64,000 nt of DNA, from assembly GCA_963819975.1 (NCBI GenBank), contig CAWFYE010000002.1, forward strand, positions 1 through 64,000, given 5' to 3'. Source of the stretch: Palsa-1392 sp963819975 (GTDB taxonomy: Bacteria; Verrucomicrobiota; Verrucomicrobiia; Chthoniobacterales; UBA10450). Below, piece by piece: positions 49,558-58,065 of this stretch (position 1 is its first letter; each line of letters starts with the position of its first letter). The notes beneath the pieces were generated by a model that was not told where the DNA came from, ran no database searches, and saw only the letters and a program-made list of their open reading frames with translations. The translations under genes and the position numbers were made by a program.

Positions 49558-52035
49558 TCACTCCCCCTCATAATGCACCCAGCGTTTCGAGAGCTTCAGT
49601 TGCAATATCGTTAGGCCAAAGACGACGAGGAACAAGAACCAGCCCAGCGCCGAGGCGTATCCCATCTGCAGAAAACGAAACGCGCTGTTAAAGAGGTGAT
49701 AGGCGTAGAAGAGGGTCGAATCGACCGGCCCGCCCTCCGTCATGATGTAGGCCTGGGTAAAAATCTGCAGGGTCGCGATCAGTCCCATGATGACGTTGAA
49801 CAAGATGTAGGGCGAAAGGAGCGGGAGTGTGATGTGGCGAAAGCGCTGCCAGGCATTCGCGCCGTCCAGCTCAGCCGCTTCGTAATAGCTGTCGCTGATC
49901 CCTTTCAGCCCGGCGAGCCAGATGATCATCCCGCCGCCGGAGCTCCAGAGCCCGAGAAGAATGAGCGCGGGCTTGCTCGTGTTTTCGTTCTGCAACCAAT
50001 TCGGCCCATGCACGCCGAAGCTGGCCAGAAACGAGTTCAGCATCCCGGCGTTCGGATTGAAGATCCAAAACCAAAGAATGCTCGACGCCACCACCGGCAC
50101 GATCGATGGCAGATAAAAAAACGTGCGCCAGATCGCGACCCCGCGAATCTCGAGATTGAGCAGAAGCGCGATCCCGAGACTGAGCGCCAGGCCTAACGGA
50201 ATCCCGATGATCATGTAGGCCGTGTTCCCGACCGATTTCCAAAACAAGCGGTCGCCGGTGAACATCCAGTGATAGTTCGCGAAGCCGACAAAACGCGCCG
50301 GATTGAGAATGTCGTAATCGCAAAAGCTGATAATAATTGAGAAAAGAATCGGCCCGCCGGTCAGGACGATGAAGCCGATGATCCAGGGCGAAGCGCAGAG
50401 CCAGCCGCCGCGCCATTGCGAGCGAAAATAACTACTCCGCGTTCCTTCCACTGCCGCCGCGCCGCCACGCCTCGGCTTTGTCTCCCACCAAAAAATCAGG
50501 CCGGCGCCGATCGCGACGAGCGCGAGATAAACGCCGATGAAGTATCGCCACGGCACAATCGAACCGCGTGGCGGGCTGAGCGCGCGATCCAGCCGGCGCT
50601 GCACACTTTCGTTCGCGTCGTCGAGCGCAGCCTTGGGCGAGAGCTTGTGAAAGATCGCGTTCTCCGTCGCGCGTTTTTGTTCGTTGAACATCAGTTGTCC
50701 GACGGGTGTGACTGGCCGGATCGGCGACGTATCGATCAGGTCGTTCAACAGCTTCACGCCGTCGCGTACCTTTGCCGGGATCGCCGGGTTGCCGGCGACA
50801 TATTTCTCGTAAAGCCATTCGTTGATCTTGCGGTTCGCGTTTTGCGTCGGGACGTAGACGAGACCCTGGCTCCCGAGCTGCAATCGGTTCGCTTCGCCGA
50901 TCACTTCCGCGGCCCGCGGGCTGCACATGTATTTCAGAAGCTCCCAACCCGCTTCTTTGTTCCGCGCGGTGGACGGAATGGCGAAACACCAGCCGCTCAC
51001 CCAGCTCATCCCGAGCCGCCCTCCATCCGTGGCCGACTGCGGCATCGGCGGAGCGGCCACGCCGTAATTCAGGTTCGCGCCGAACTGGGCAAGCGCTTCG
51101 GGAAAAGTCCAGTAACCATCGATCTTCAACGCCACTCTCCCCTGCACGAACGGATCGAGCTGGCCAGTCTGCGCGCTGCTTTGGAAAGCGTAAACGGCAG
51201 CCGCGCCGCCTAACGAATCGTAAACTTTCGTCATCCACCGCAACGCCTCCACCACTCGCGGATCGTTGAGGGTGGCGTGACGCCGGTCCGGGGTCATGAA
51301 ATGCCCGCCGTTCATCCAGGCGTAGAGATAAAGCCAGGCGTTGCCGTAGTTAGGCGCAAAACCCAGCCGGGTGATCGCGCCACGCTCGTCGCGCTCGGTC
51401 AGTTTCACCGCCATCTCGGACAGTTCGGCCCAATTCTTCGGTGGCCGCGCTTCCCCCTGCGCATCGACGAAGCCGCCACGCTTGAGCAGGTCCTTATTGT
51501 AAAAAAGGGCGCGATCGTCGACCCGCTCCGGCACGCCGTAGGTGCCGCCCTGGCCCGTGATCGGGTCGGTGTAGACGACTTCCTTCCAGCAGGAGCGATA
51601 ATAATTCTCCGGGCGAATCGCATTCGGATCGCTGGTTTGCGCTTCGCGCGCGAGAAAGGGATCGAGCCTCGTAAACGCGCCGCGCGCCGCCCATTCGCTG
51701 ATCGCATAACGATCGAACAACAACAGATCAGGCGGTTGCCCGCCCGCCACACTGACGAGAAAACGTGTCGGGTCCGCCGTCTGATCGCGTGACGCGCTCT
51801 GCCCGTTGATCACGCGGTAGATCGGGTGGCGCGGATCTTTTTCGTGCAACGCCCGGCTCTGCGCTTCGAAATCGAGAAAGGCTTCGTCAAACGCCGCCTT
51901 GTTTGCGCCCGCGTCCCCCGTGTAGTTGATCTCAACGACGCCCGGTTCGTTAGGCGTGATTGCCCGCTGCGGTGCGAGGAACCAGAGAAGACCGGTCAGC
52001 GCGGCAATGATCAGGGCGATTTTCCACGGCGACAT
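49558..52035 (-). CDS. solute-binding protein fused to MalF-type ABC permease
   Basis: An 825-residue protein joining two normally separate transporter parts. A TM anchor (about 5-22, WKIALIIAALTGLLWFLAPQ) is followed by a family 1 extracellular solute-binding domain (about 35-470: PDLLLFDRYAISEWAARGAF, GTYGVPERVDDRALFYNKDL, QGRVALKIDGYWTFPEALAQ, SGWCFAIPSTARNKEAGWEL). A second TM lies near 500 (YFIGVYLALVAIGAGLIFWW), then a six-helix MalF-like permease from ~545 with the EAA loop YYEAAELDGANAWQRFRHIT. The sugar class cannot be read from sequence. The arrangement tethers the binding protein to its own permease, so ligand capture would be intramolecular. It is translated with the second permease. 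Confidence 0.9.
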   Translation of the reverse strand: MSPWKIALIIAALTGLLWFLAPQRAITPNEPGVVEINYTGDAGANKAAFDEAFLDFEAQSRALHEKDPRHPIYRVINGQSASRDQTADPTRFLVSVAGGQPPDLLLFDRYAISEWAARGAFTRLDPFLAREAQTSDPNAIRPENYYRSCWKEVVYTDPITGQGGTYGVPERVDDRALFYNKDLLKRGGFVDAQGEARPPKNWAELSEMAVKLTERDERGAITRLGFAPNYGNAWLYLYAWMNGGHFMTPDRRHATLNDPRVVEALRWMTKVYDSLGGAAAVYAFQSSAQTGQLDPFVQGRVALKIDGYWTFPEALAQFGANLNYGVAAPPMPQSATDGGRLGMSWVSGWCFAIPSTARNKEAGWELLKYMCSPRAAEVIGEANRLQLGSQGLVYVPTQNANRKINEWLYEKYVAGNPAIPAKVRDGVKLLNDLIDTSPIRPVTPVGQLMFNEQKRATENAIFHKLSPKAALDDANESVQRRLDRALSPPRGSIVPWRYFIGVYLALVAIGAGLIFWWETKPRRGGAAAVEGTRSSYFRSQWRGGWLCASPWIIGFIVLTGGPILFSIIISFCDYDILNPARFVGFANYHWMFTGDRLFWKSVGNTAYMIIGIPLGLALSLGIALLLNLEIRGVAIWRTFFYLPSIVPVVASSILWFWIFNPNAGMLNSFLASFGVHGPNWLQNENTSKPALILLGLWSSGGGMIIWLAGLKGISDSYYEAAELDGANAWQRFRHITLPLLSPYILFNVIMGLIATLQIFTQAYIMTEGGPVDSTLFYAYHLFNSAFRFLQMGYASALGWFLFLVVFGLTILQLKLSKRWVHYEGE

Positions 52036-52117
52036 CGAGCTGGCGAATTTGGCAGCGCGACGTGAAACTGACCAGCATTTTGCGTCCTAATCCCAAGGGC
52101 GCGCGGTGCCACGATAC

Positions 52118-53353
52118 ATGTCTTTCGCTTATCAAAACCGCGAGCTCTTCTGCGAGCGGGTCGCCGTCAGCAAGATTGCGGCCGAGACCGGCACGCCCTT
52201 TTATCTCTATTCCGCGAGGAGTTTACGCGAGAATTTTGGGGCTTACGCGCGCGCCTTCTCGAGCGCGGAAGCGACGATTTGTTTTGCCGTTAAGTCCTGT
52301 TCCAACATCGCGATTCTGAAGTTGCTCCAGGCCGAAGGCGCGGGCGCCGACACCGTCTCCGGGGGAGAAATCCGGCGCGCTCTTCTCGCCGGCATCGCTC
52401 CGGAGGAGATTATCTTTTCCGGAGTCGGAAAGACGAAGGAAGAGATCGCTTTTGCGCTCGAATCCGGGATCGGCCAGCTCAACGTCGAGTCGCTCGAAGA
52501 AATCGAGATGATCAGCGAAATCGCCGCCGCTCGAAACGTTAGGGCGAAGGTTTCACTACGTGTGAATCCGGATGTCGATGCCGGAACGCACGACAAAATT
52601 TCCACCGGCCGCAAGGCGGACAAGTTTGGCATTCCCTGGCCTGAAGTGCGCGAGGCTTATCGCAAGGCCCGGGCGTTGCAGCATCTCGAGGTCCAGGGTG
52701 TGGCCTGCCACATCGGCAGCCAGATCACTGATCTCGCCCCTTTTCATGCCGCGTTTCGGAAAGTGACCGAACTGGCGCGCGAGTTACTCGCTGATGGATT
52801 TCCTTTGCGCCGGATCGATCTCGGCGGCGGTCTCGGGATTCGCTACGAGGATGAGACCCCGGTACCGGTGAGCGATTACGCCGGCGAGGTCTTGCAGCAT
52901 GTCCGCTCGCTCGGCCTGCATCTTTTTCTCGAACCGGGTCGCTCCATTTCTGCTTCCGCCGGAGTGCTGATTTCGGAAGTGCAATTCATCAAACACACCG
53001 AAGGGAAAAGTTTCGTCGTCCTCGATGCGGGCATGAACGATCTCGCCCGCCCCGCGATTTACGGCGCCTTTCATGAGATCGTATCCGTGCGAGAAGGTTA
53101 CGCAGACCAAAGCTACGACGTCGTCGGACCGGTCTGCGAATCGTCCGATATTTTCGGAACTAACCGGCGGTTGCCGGAACTGCGATCCGGTGACCTGGTG
53201 GCGATTCTCAACGCCGGCGCCTACGGGGCGGCAATGTCGTCGAACTACAACACGCGCGCCCTGCTCCCGGAAATTCTGGTCGAGGGCGAACACGCCAGGA
53301 CGATTCGCGAGCGCCAGAGTTTCGAAGAGATCATCGCATTGGAACGATACTAG
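52118..53353 (+). CDS. lysA: diaminopimelate decarboxylase
   Basis: A 411-residue PLP enzyme, the last step of lysine synthesis (meso-DAP to lysine). The ATG at 52118 (MSFAYQNRELFCERVAVSKI) is preferred to one four codons earlier. PLP lysine is K59 in ICFAVKSCSN. Other motifs: GAGADTVSGGEIRRALLAGI, VACHIGSQITDLAPF, RIDLGGGLGIRYEDE, LEPGRSISASAGVLISEV, GPVCESSDIF and NAGAYGAAMSSNYN. Fold-type III barrel and C-terminal beta domain are complete. Its stop is directly followed by the galactokinase start, so the two are co-transcribed, an odd pairing of functions. Confidence 0.95.
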   Translation: MSFAYQNRELFCERVAVSKIAAETGTPFYLYSARSLRENFGAYARAFSSAEATICFAVKSCSNIAILKLLQAEGAGADTVSGGEIRRALLAGIAPEEIIFSGVGKTKEEIAFALESGIGQLNVESLEEIEMISEIAAARNVRAKVSLRVNPDVDAGTHDKISTGRKADKFGIPWPEVREAYRKARALQHLEVQGVACHIGSQITDLAPFHAAFRKVTELARELLADGFPLRRIDLGGGLGIRYEDETPVPVSDYAGEVLQHVRSLGLHLFLEPGRSISASAGVLISEVQFIKHTEGKSFVVLDAGMNDLARPAIYGAFHEIVSVREGYADQSYDVVGPVCESSDIFGTNRRLPELRSGDLVAILNAGAYGAAMSSNYNTRALLPEILVEGEHARTIRERQSFEEIIALERY

Positions 53354-53354
53354 T

Positions 53355-54500
53355 TTGAGAGTTTTGTCGGCACGATCTATCCGGGAAGCCTTCTCGAGCC
53401 GGTTTGGTGCGGCGCCGACCCACATCGTGCGCTCGCCGGGGCGGGTGAATCTCATCGGCGAGCATACCGACTACAACGACGGCTTCGTTTTGCCCATCGC
53501 GATCGATCGCGCGACATGGATCGCGTTGCGTCCGCGTAGTGACGACCGGGTGCAACTGCACTCGCTCGACCAGAATGAAACGACGGAATTCAACCTCGCA
53601 ACGCTGGAGAAAGGCCCGGCATCATGGAGCGAATATCCCAAGGGCGTCGCATGGGCGTTACTCGAGGAAAGATACGATCTGGGAGGTTGGGAAGGAGTAA
53701 GTAGCGGTGACATTCCGATGGGCGCCGGACTTTCCTCTTCGGCGTCCTTTGAGCTGGCGGTGGCGCGCGCTTTTGCGGCGGCCAGCAATTATCCCTGGGA
53801 GGCGCGGAAGATGGCGCTGCTTTGCCAGAAGGCGGAAAATCAATGGGTCGGGGTGAACTGTGGCATCATGGATCAAATGATCTGCGCCATCGGCCAGGAA
53901 GATCACGCGATCCTGATCGATTGCCGCGATCTTTCCGCGGAAGCGGTCCTGCTGCCGCCGGGAGTGTCCGTTGTTGTGATGGATACGAGCACGCGGCGCG
54001 GGCTGGTTGGTTCCGCTTACAACGAGCGGCGGAGGCAATGCGAAGCGGCCGCCGAATTCTTCGGGGTGAAGGCGCTCCGCGATGTGAGCCTGGATGATTT
54101 CCAATCACGCGGCGCACAGTTGGATGATGTGACTCACCGCCGTGCCCGCCACGTTATCACGGAAAACGAGCGTACCCGGCATGCCGCCAGAGCGATGAAA
54201 GATGGGGATGCGGAACTGCTCGGCCGGTTGATCGATCAAAGTCACGAAAGCATGCGGGACGATTTCGAAATCTCCAACGCGCAGCTCGATCTCATGGTCG
54301 TGCTTGCGCGTGAAACAGCGGGCTGTTTCGGAGCGCGGATGACTGGGGGAGGTTTCGGCGGTTGTGCGGTGGCGTTGGTGAAAGACGAGGCCGCACAGGC
54401 CTTCATCGAAAAAGTGAGCCAGCGCTACGAGGACGCTGCAAAGCTGACTCCGAAACTCCATCTCTGCCGGGCGGTAAACGGCGCCGAGTGCTTCTCATAA
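53355..54500 (+). CDS. galK: galactokinase
   Basis: A GHMP kinase of ~381 residues that phosphorylates galactose at C1 (Leloir pathway). The frame opens inside lysA, but the protein should begin at TTG 53355 or 53364, one base or a few after the lysA stop. Motifs: HIVRSPGRVNLIGEHTDYND (galactokinase signature), SGDIPMGAGLSSSASFELAV (GHMP ATP loop), ENQWVGVNCGIMDQMICAIG and ARMTGGGFGGCAVALV near the end. The general-base Asp is in IMDQM. No galT or galE is close; galactose use or galactosyl-nucleotide supply would need genes elsewhere. The TTG start and tight coupling suggest modest expression. Confidence 0.93.
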   Translation: MRVLSARSIREAFSSRFGAAPTHIVRSPGRVNLIGEHTDYNDGFVLPIAIDRATWIALRPRSDDRVQLHSLDQNETTEFNLATLEKGPASWSEYPKGVAWALLEERYDLGGWEGVSSGDIPMGAGLSSSASFELAVARAFAAASNYPWEARKMALLCQKAENQWVGVNCGIMDQMICAIGQEDHAILIDCRDLSAEAVLLPPGVSVVVMDTSTRRGLVGSAYNERRRQCEAAAEFFGVKALRDVSLDDFQSRGAQLDDVTHRRARHVITENERTRHAARAMKDGDAELLGRLIDQSHESMRDDFEISNAQLDLMVVLARETAGCFGARMTGGGFGGCAVALVKDEAAQAFIEKVSQRYEDAAKLTPKLHLCRAVNGAECFS

Positions 54501-54520
54501 GGGTTCGGCGGGCAAGAAGA

Positions 54521-55360
54521 TCAACTTCTGAGCACGAATTCCAACGCCGCCTCGATATCCGTGGCGGTCGGAGTGACGCCTGTGTAGCGCGTGAATTGCT
54601 CGACGGACTGAATCACGATGATGTCGAGGCCGCTGACTGTGATCTTGTTCCGCTGCGACGCTGCCTTGATCAGTTTGGTTTCGGTCGGATCGGCCACGGA
54701 GTCCACCACGTAGCTGGCCTGCTCGATCCGCTCGACCGGAAAAATGCTGCGCTGCGTTTCGGGCGCCATCCCTACCGGAGAAGCGTTGACGAGGACATCG
54801 AAATGCTCGGCGTCATCGAGCGTCTCTCGCCACGCATACCCATACTTCTGGGCCAGCATGGTTCCGCTCTTTTCATTGCGCCCCAGAATAGTCACGCCGC
54901 GGTAGCCGGAGTCGTCCAGCGCGGCGACGATCGCTTTCGCCATTCCACCGCTGCCTGCGATGCAGATTCGTGCGCCCGGCGGGATTTGCTTGCTGGCAAA
55001 GAGCCGCTGGATGGCGACGTAGTCGGTGTTCGATCCGGTGAGAACGCCAGCATCGTTCACGATCGTATTCACGGCGTCGATCCGGGCGGCCGAAGGTTCG
55101 ATCTGATCGAGCAACGGAATGACCGCTTCCTTGAACGGCATCGATATCGCGCAACCGCGAATGCCCAACGCGCGGATCCCGGCGATTGCATTCGGGAGGT
55201 CGGAAGTCGTGAAGGATTTGTAGAAGAAGTTAAGACTGAGACGCGCGTAGAGATAGTTGTGCAGGCGAGTGCCGAAGTTACCCGGCCGCGAAGCCAGGGA
55301 CATGCACATCTGAGTGTCCTTGTTGAGACTAAGGCGAAAGTCTTGCGCCAATGGAGTCAC
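54521..55360 (-). CDS. aroE: shikimate dehydrogenase-type protein
   Basis: A 279-residue protein. GTG 55360 is chosen because similarity begins there (VTPLAQDFRLSLNKDTQMCM, SLASRPGNFGTRLHNYLYAR), while the frame upstream is not protein-like. The catalytic Lys lies in AISMPFKEAVIPLLDQIEPS, and the NADP site is ARICIAGSGGMAKAIVAALD; other blocks are AVNTIVNDAGVLTGSNTDYV and VLVNASPVGMAPE. It belongs to the subgroup beginning with KDTQxCxSLxxRPxNxGTRxHN, which is related to but distinct from canonical AroE, so shikimate may not be the only substrate. Together with aroB at 33.4 kb it would serve the shikimate pathway. Confidence 0.85.
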   Translation of the reverse strand: MTPLAQDFRLSLNKDTQMCMSLASRPGNFGTRLHNYLYARLSLNFFYKSFTTSDLPNAIAGIRALGIRGCAISMPFKEAVIPLLDQIEPSAARIDAVNTIVNDAGVLTGSNTDYVAIQRLFASKQIPPGARICIAGSGGMAKAIVAALDDSGYRGVTILGRNEKSGTMLAQKYGYAWRETLDDAEHFDVLVNASPVGMAPETQRSIFPVERIEQASYVVDSVADPTETKLIKAASQRNKITVSGLDIIVIQSVEQFTRYTGVTPTATDIEAALEFVLRS

Positions 55361-55593
55361 GGTGATGATGCAGCTAGTATTCGGGCTCACGAGCGATGGC
55401 GAACCTGGCCTCGCGTCGCATCCGGCGGTTCTCAGCAAAGCGGCTCGAATTCGACAATCGTCAAAATTGGCTAAAGGCATCCGACCGGCTGCAAATCTCG
55501 CGGAGCACGCGTTAGCGAACACAGGCGAATTTCAGCGAAACGTTATTCAAACATGTGATGCATTTTTCTAAAATCGGCATCACACGAGGGAAA
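55361..55593. other. intergenic region between aroE and tRNA-Ser
   Basis: About 230 bases. The aroE frame continues open across most of it, but the translation lacks family similarity and contains many Arg and Cys residues typical of a shadow. CGTTAGCG at 55510 is a partial match to the recurring octamer. No other feature is seen; the promoter of aroE should be here. Confidence 0.3.
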
Positions 55594-55681
55594 CGGTGAG
55601 GGAGGGATTCGAACCCTCGGTACCCTTTTGGGGTACGGCGCTTTAGCAAAGCGCTGCTTTCGACCACTCAGCCACCTCACC
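55594..55681 (-). tRNA. tRNA-Ser (GCT)
   Basis: An 88-nt minus-strand cloverleaf with long variable arm. Acceptor GGTGAGG pairs with CCTCACC, discriminator G. The anticodon loop CTTTGCTAAAG gives anticodon GCT. The variable arm GTACCCCAAAAGGGTAC is a class II stem, and the T-arm is GAGGGTTCGAATCCCTC. No CCA is encoded. Confidence 0.95.
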
Positions 55682-55748
55682 TAGTGCGCCGTCGAAGTTG
55701 CGTGAATATCGGGGTCGTTCCATGCTCGTCAACCAATTGACTCACCCC

Positions 55749-56090
55749 ATGCGCGCCGCCTTCCTGCTTTCGATTTCTTGCCTGACGAATAGCGTTCTTT
55801 TCACTCTGGCCGGTTGCGCTCCGACCAGCCGGCCGAAAGCGCCGGGTCCGGCGGCAGTGGCCAAGCCGCGCGTCGTGGGCGAAGTCGCGGTCGTGGATGA
55901 AGAAAAGCACTTTGTTCTGATCGACCTGGAATCCAACCTCTACGTCCCGCCGCCCGGGACAGAGCTGCGCACTACTAATGCCGCCGGTGAGACCGCACAT
56001 CTGAAGGCGTCGCCCGAACAAAAGCGGCCCTTCATCGCCGCCGACATCGTCGATGGCGAACCGGCCGTAGGCGACGAGGTGCTGAAATGA
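55749..56090 (+). CDS. small lipoprotein
   Basis: A 113-residue lipoprotein: MRAAFLLSISCLTNSVLFTL ends in the lipobox LAGC, with the mature protein starting at Cys. A short linker (APTSRPKAPGPAAVAKPR) leads to a ~75-residue beta-rich domain (VVGEVAVVDEEKHFVLIDLE, LYVPPPGTELRTTN, FIAADIVDGEPAVGDEVL) of the kind found in many small verrucomicrobial lipoproteins. Its stop overlaps the moeA start (ATGA), so translation is coupled. The start at 55749 is chosen for the signal peptide. Function unknown. Confidence 0.78.
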   Translation: MRAAFLLSISCLTNSVLFTLAGCAPTSRPKAPGPAAVAKPRVVGEVAVVDEEKHFVLIDLESNLYVPPPGTELRTTNAAGETAHLKASPEQKRPFIAADIVDGEPAVGDEVLK

Positions 56091-57268
56091 CGAGCGAAGC
56101 CGACGCCCTGGCCGCGGTCCTGGCAAAAATCACGCCTTTGCCGGGGCGAACCGTGGCGCTCTCCGAATCGTTAGGCCGATTTGCCGCGCAGGATTTGTTT
56201 GCCCAACGTGCGCTGCCGTCTTTCGACAATTCGGCCATGGATGGCTACGCCGTTCAAGCCGCCTCCTGCCAGGCAGGCGCGCGTTTGCGCATTGTGGGCG
56301 AGCAACCAGCCGGCGCCGATCGTGGCCTAACGATCGGAGCGGGTGAGGCGGTCCGCATTTTTACCGGCGCGCCGCTGCCCGCCGGAGCCGACGCCGTCGT
56401 CATGCAGGAGGACGTGGAACGCGAGGGGGAATCGATCGTGCTGGAGTCTGGCGTGGAACGCGGGGAATTTATCCGCCGCCGGGGTGCCGATCTGGCCGAA
56501 GGACAAAAAATTCTGGCCCGCGGTGAACCCATCGCCGTGCAAACCATGGCGTTGCTCGCCTCGCAAGGGAGGGCGGAGATCGAGGTCGGCGGCGTCGCGC
56601 GCGTGGCGATCGTTTCCACCGGCGACGAGCTGGTCCCGGCCGGTGTGATCCCAGCGGCGGGGCAGATTTTCGAAAGCAATGCGCTCATGTTGCGTGCCCT
56701 CGCGCTTGGTTCCGGGGTTCACGTCTCCCTGGTCGAACATTGTCCGGACGATTTCCCGAAGATGACCGAACTTTTCCGCCGCGGGATGGAAGACGACGCG
56801 CTCATCGTGAGCGGCGGCGTTTCGGTCGGCGATCACGATTTAGTGAAACCGGCGCTGCGCGCGCTCGGGGCCGAGATCGATCTTTGGCGGGTTGCGATCA
56901 AACCGGGTAAGCCGTTTCTCTTTGGCCGGGCCAGCGATTGCTCGATTTTCGGGCTCCCGGGAAATCCGGTCTCGGCTTTTGTCACCTTTCTAAAATTTGT
57001 CCGGCCGGCGCTGCGAAAAATGAGCGGTGCCGCGGGCGAGCACCTCGGCTTGCGCCAGGTTTCGGCGCGCCTCGCGACTGAGGTCAGGAACGACGGCGAG
57101 CGGCCGCATTATCTGCGTGGCGAGTTGCAAGGTGGCGTTTTCAACGTCAACGGTCTGCAGGAGTCGCACGCACTGTTTGGTTTAAGCCGCGCCAACGCGC
57201 TGTTGCGCGTGGCAAGTGGCGAAAAATTTGCCGCTGGCGCAATCGTTAGCGTCGAATTGTGGGACTGA
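56087..57268 (+). CDS. moeA: molybdopterin molybdenumtransferase
   Basis: A 393-residue MoeA, which inserts molybdate into adenylylated molybdopterin to make Moco. Motifs: LPSFDNSAMDGYAVQA, IFTGAPLPAGADAVVMQEDV, FIRRRGADLAEGQKILARGE, VAIVSTGDELVPAGVIPAAG (MoCF-binding/MogA-like domain), ALIVSGGVSVGDHDLVKPAL and IFGLPGNPVSAFVTFLKFVR. The four-domain order is complete. It is coupled to the lipoprotein gene by an ATGA overlap. No other moa/mob gene is in the window. It carries two copies of the CGTTAGGC octamer (56169, 56325) in different frames. Confidence 0.95.
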   Translation: MTSEADALAAVLAKITPLPGRTVALSESLGRFAAQDLFAQRALPSFDNSAMDGYAVQAASCQAGARLRIVGEQPAGADRGLTIGAGEAVRIFTGAPLPAGADAVVMQEDVEREGESIVLESGVERGEFIRRRGADLAEGQKILARGEPIAVQTMALLASQGRAEIEVGGVARVAIVSTGDELVPAGVIPAAGQIFESNALMLRALALGSGVHVSLVEHCPDDFPKMTELFRRGMEDDALIVSGGVSVGDHDLVKPALRALGAEIDLWRVAIKPGKPFLFGRASDCSIFGLPGNPVSAFVTFLKFVRPALRKMSGAAGEHLGLRQVSARLATEVRNDGERPHYLRGELQGGVFNVNGLQESHALFGLSRANALLRVASGEKFAAGAIVSVELWD

Positions 57269-57441
57269 AGCCGGTTTTTTTCGCCTCCGGAAATTCCTGA
57301 TTTCTTTTTAGGAGTCCGCCATACACGCAGGCGGCTGGCCCGCTTCGTTTCAAGTTTGCACGGCTAATTCAGATAAAGAATTTGCCTGCTGGGCTTGTCG
57401 TTAGGCAGTCCGAAAACACCCAAACAAAGGAAATCAAAAAT

Positions 57442-57981
57442 ATGAAACTGGACTCACTCCGCACCCTCTGGATCGAAGAAATGCGCGATCTTTACAACGC
57501 CGAGAATCAACTTCTGAAGGCGCTGCCGAAGATGGCCAAAAGGGCGAGCACCCCTGAATTGAAAAAAGCCTTCGAGAGTCATCTCGAGGAAACGCAGACC
57601 CATGTCGAGCGGCTCGACGAAATCTTCGTCAAGCTGGGCAAGAAACCGAGCGGGAAGACCTGCAAGGCAATGAAAGGCCTGGTCGAAGAAGGCTCCGAGA
57701 TGATGAAGGAAGATGGCCCGGAATCGGTCATCGACGCCGGCCTGATCGCTGCCGCGCAGCGGGTCGAGCACTATGAGATGGCCGGCTATGGTGTCGCCCG
57801 CACGTTTGCCTCGGTCCTGGGCGAAGACGAAGCGCAGGACCTCCTCCAGGAAACGCTGGACGAGGAAGGCGCGGCCGATGAGAAGCTGACCGAGATCGCC
57901 GAAGCCTTCGTCAACGAAGAAGCCGACGAAGAGGAAGAAGCCGAACCGGCCAGCGCCAGCCGTTCCCGTTCTCGTCGTTAG
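57442..57981 (+). CDS. DUF892/YciF-type ferritin-like protein
   Basis: A 179-residue four-helix-bundle protein: MKLDSLRTLWIEEMRDLYNA, ENQLLKALPKMAKRASTPEL, FESHLEETQTHVERLDEIFV, AAQRVEHYEMAGYGVARTFA and LLQETLDEEGAADEKLTEIA. The Glu/His positions in helices 1-4 (E, ExxH, ExxxH, E) fit a di-metal ferritin-like site. The family (YciF/DUF892) is induced by stress. The C-terminus is a low-complexity acidic then basic tail (EEADEEEEAEPASASRSRSR). The start at 57442 has AAAGGAAAT upstream. The stop TAG is inside a CGTTAGGC octamer and is followed by a strong terminator. Confidence 0.9.
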   Translation: MKLDSLRTLWIEEMRDLYNAENQLLKALPKMAKRASTPELKKAFESHLEETQTHVERLDEIFVKLGKKPSGKTCKAMKGLVEEGSEMMKEDGPESVIDAGLIAAAQRVEHYEMAGYGVARTFASVLGEDEAQDLLQETLDEEGAADEKLTEIAEAFVNEEADEEEEAEPASASRSRSRR

Positions 57982-58004
57982 GCAACTCCGCTTCCGAAAA
58001 ATAT

Positions 58005-58040
58005 CGCCACCGCGATCCGCGCGATCGCGGTGGCGTTTTT
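58005..58040 (+). terminator. intrinsic terminator after the DUF892 gene
   Basis: A perfect 13-bp stem, CGCCACCGCGATC (58005-58017) with GATCGCGGTGGCG (58023-58035), and a 5-nt loop, followed by TTTTTG TTTTTT. A textbook rho-independent terminator, lying between the DUF892 gene and ligD. Confidence 0.9.
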
Positions 58041-58065
58041 GTTTTTTGGTGGGAGCCTGAATAAG

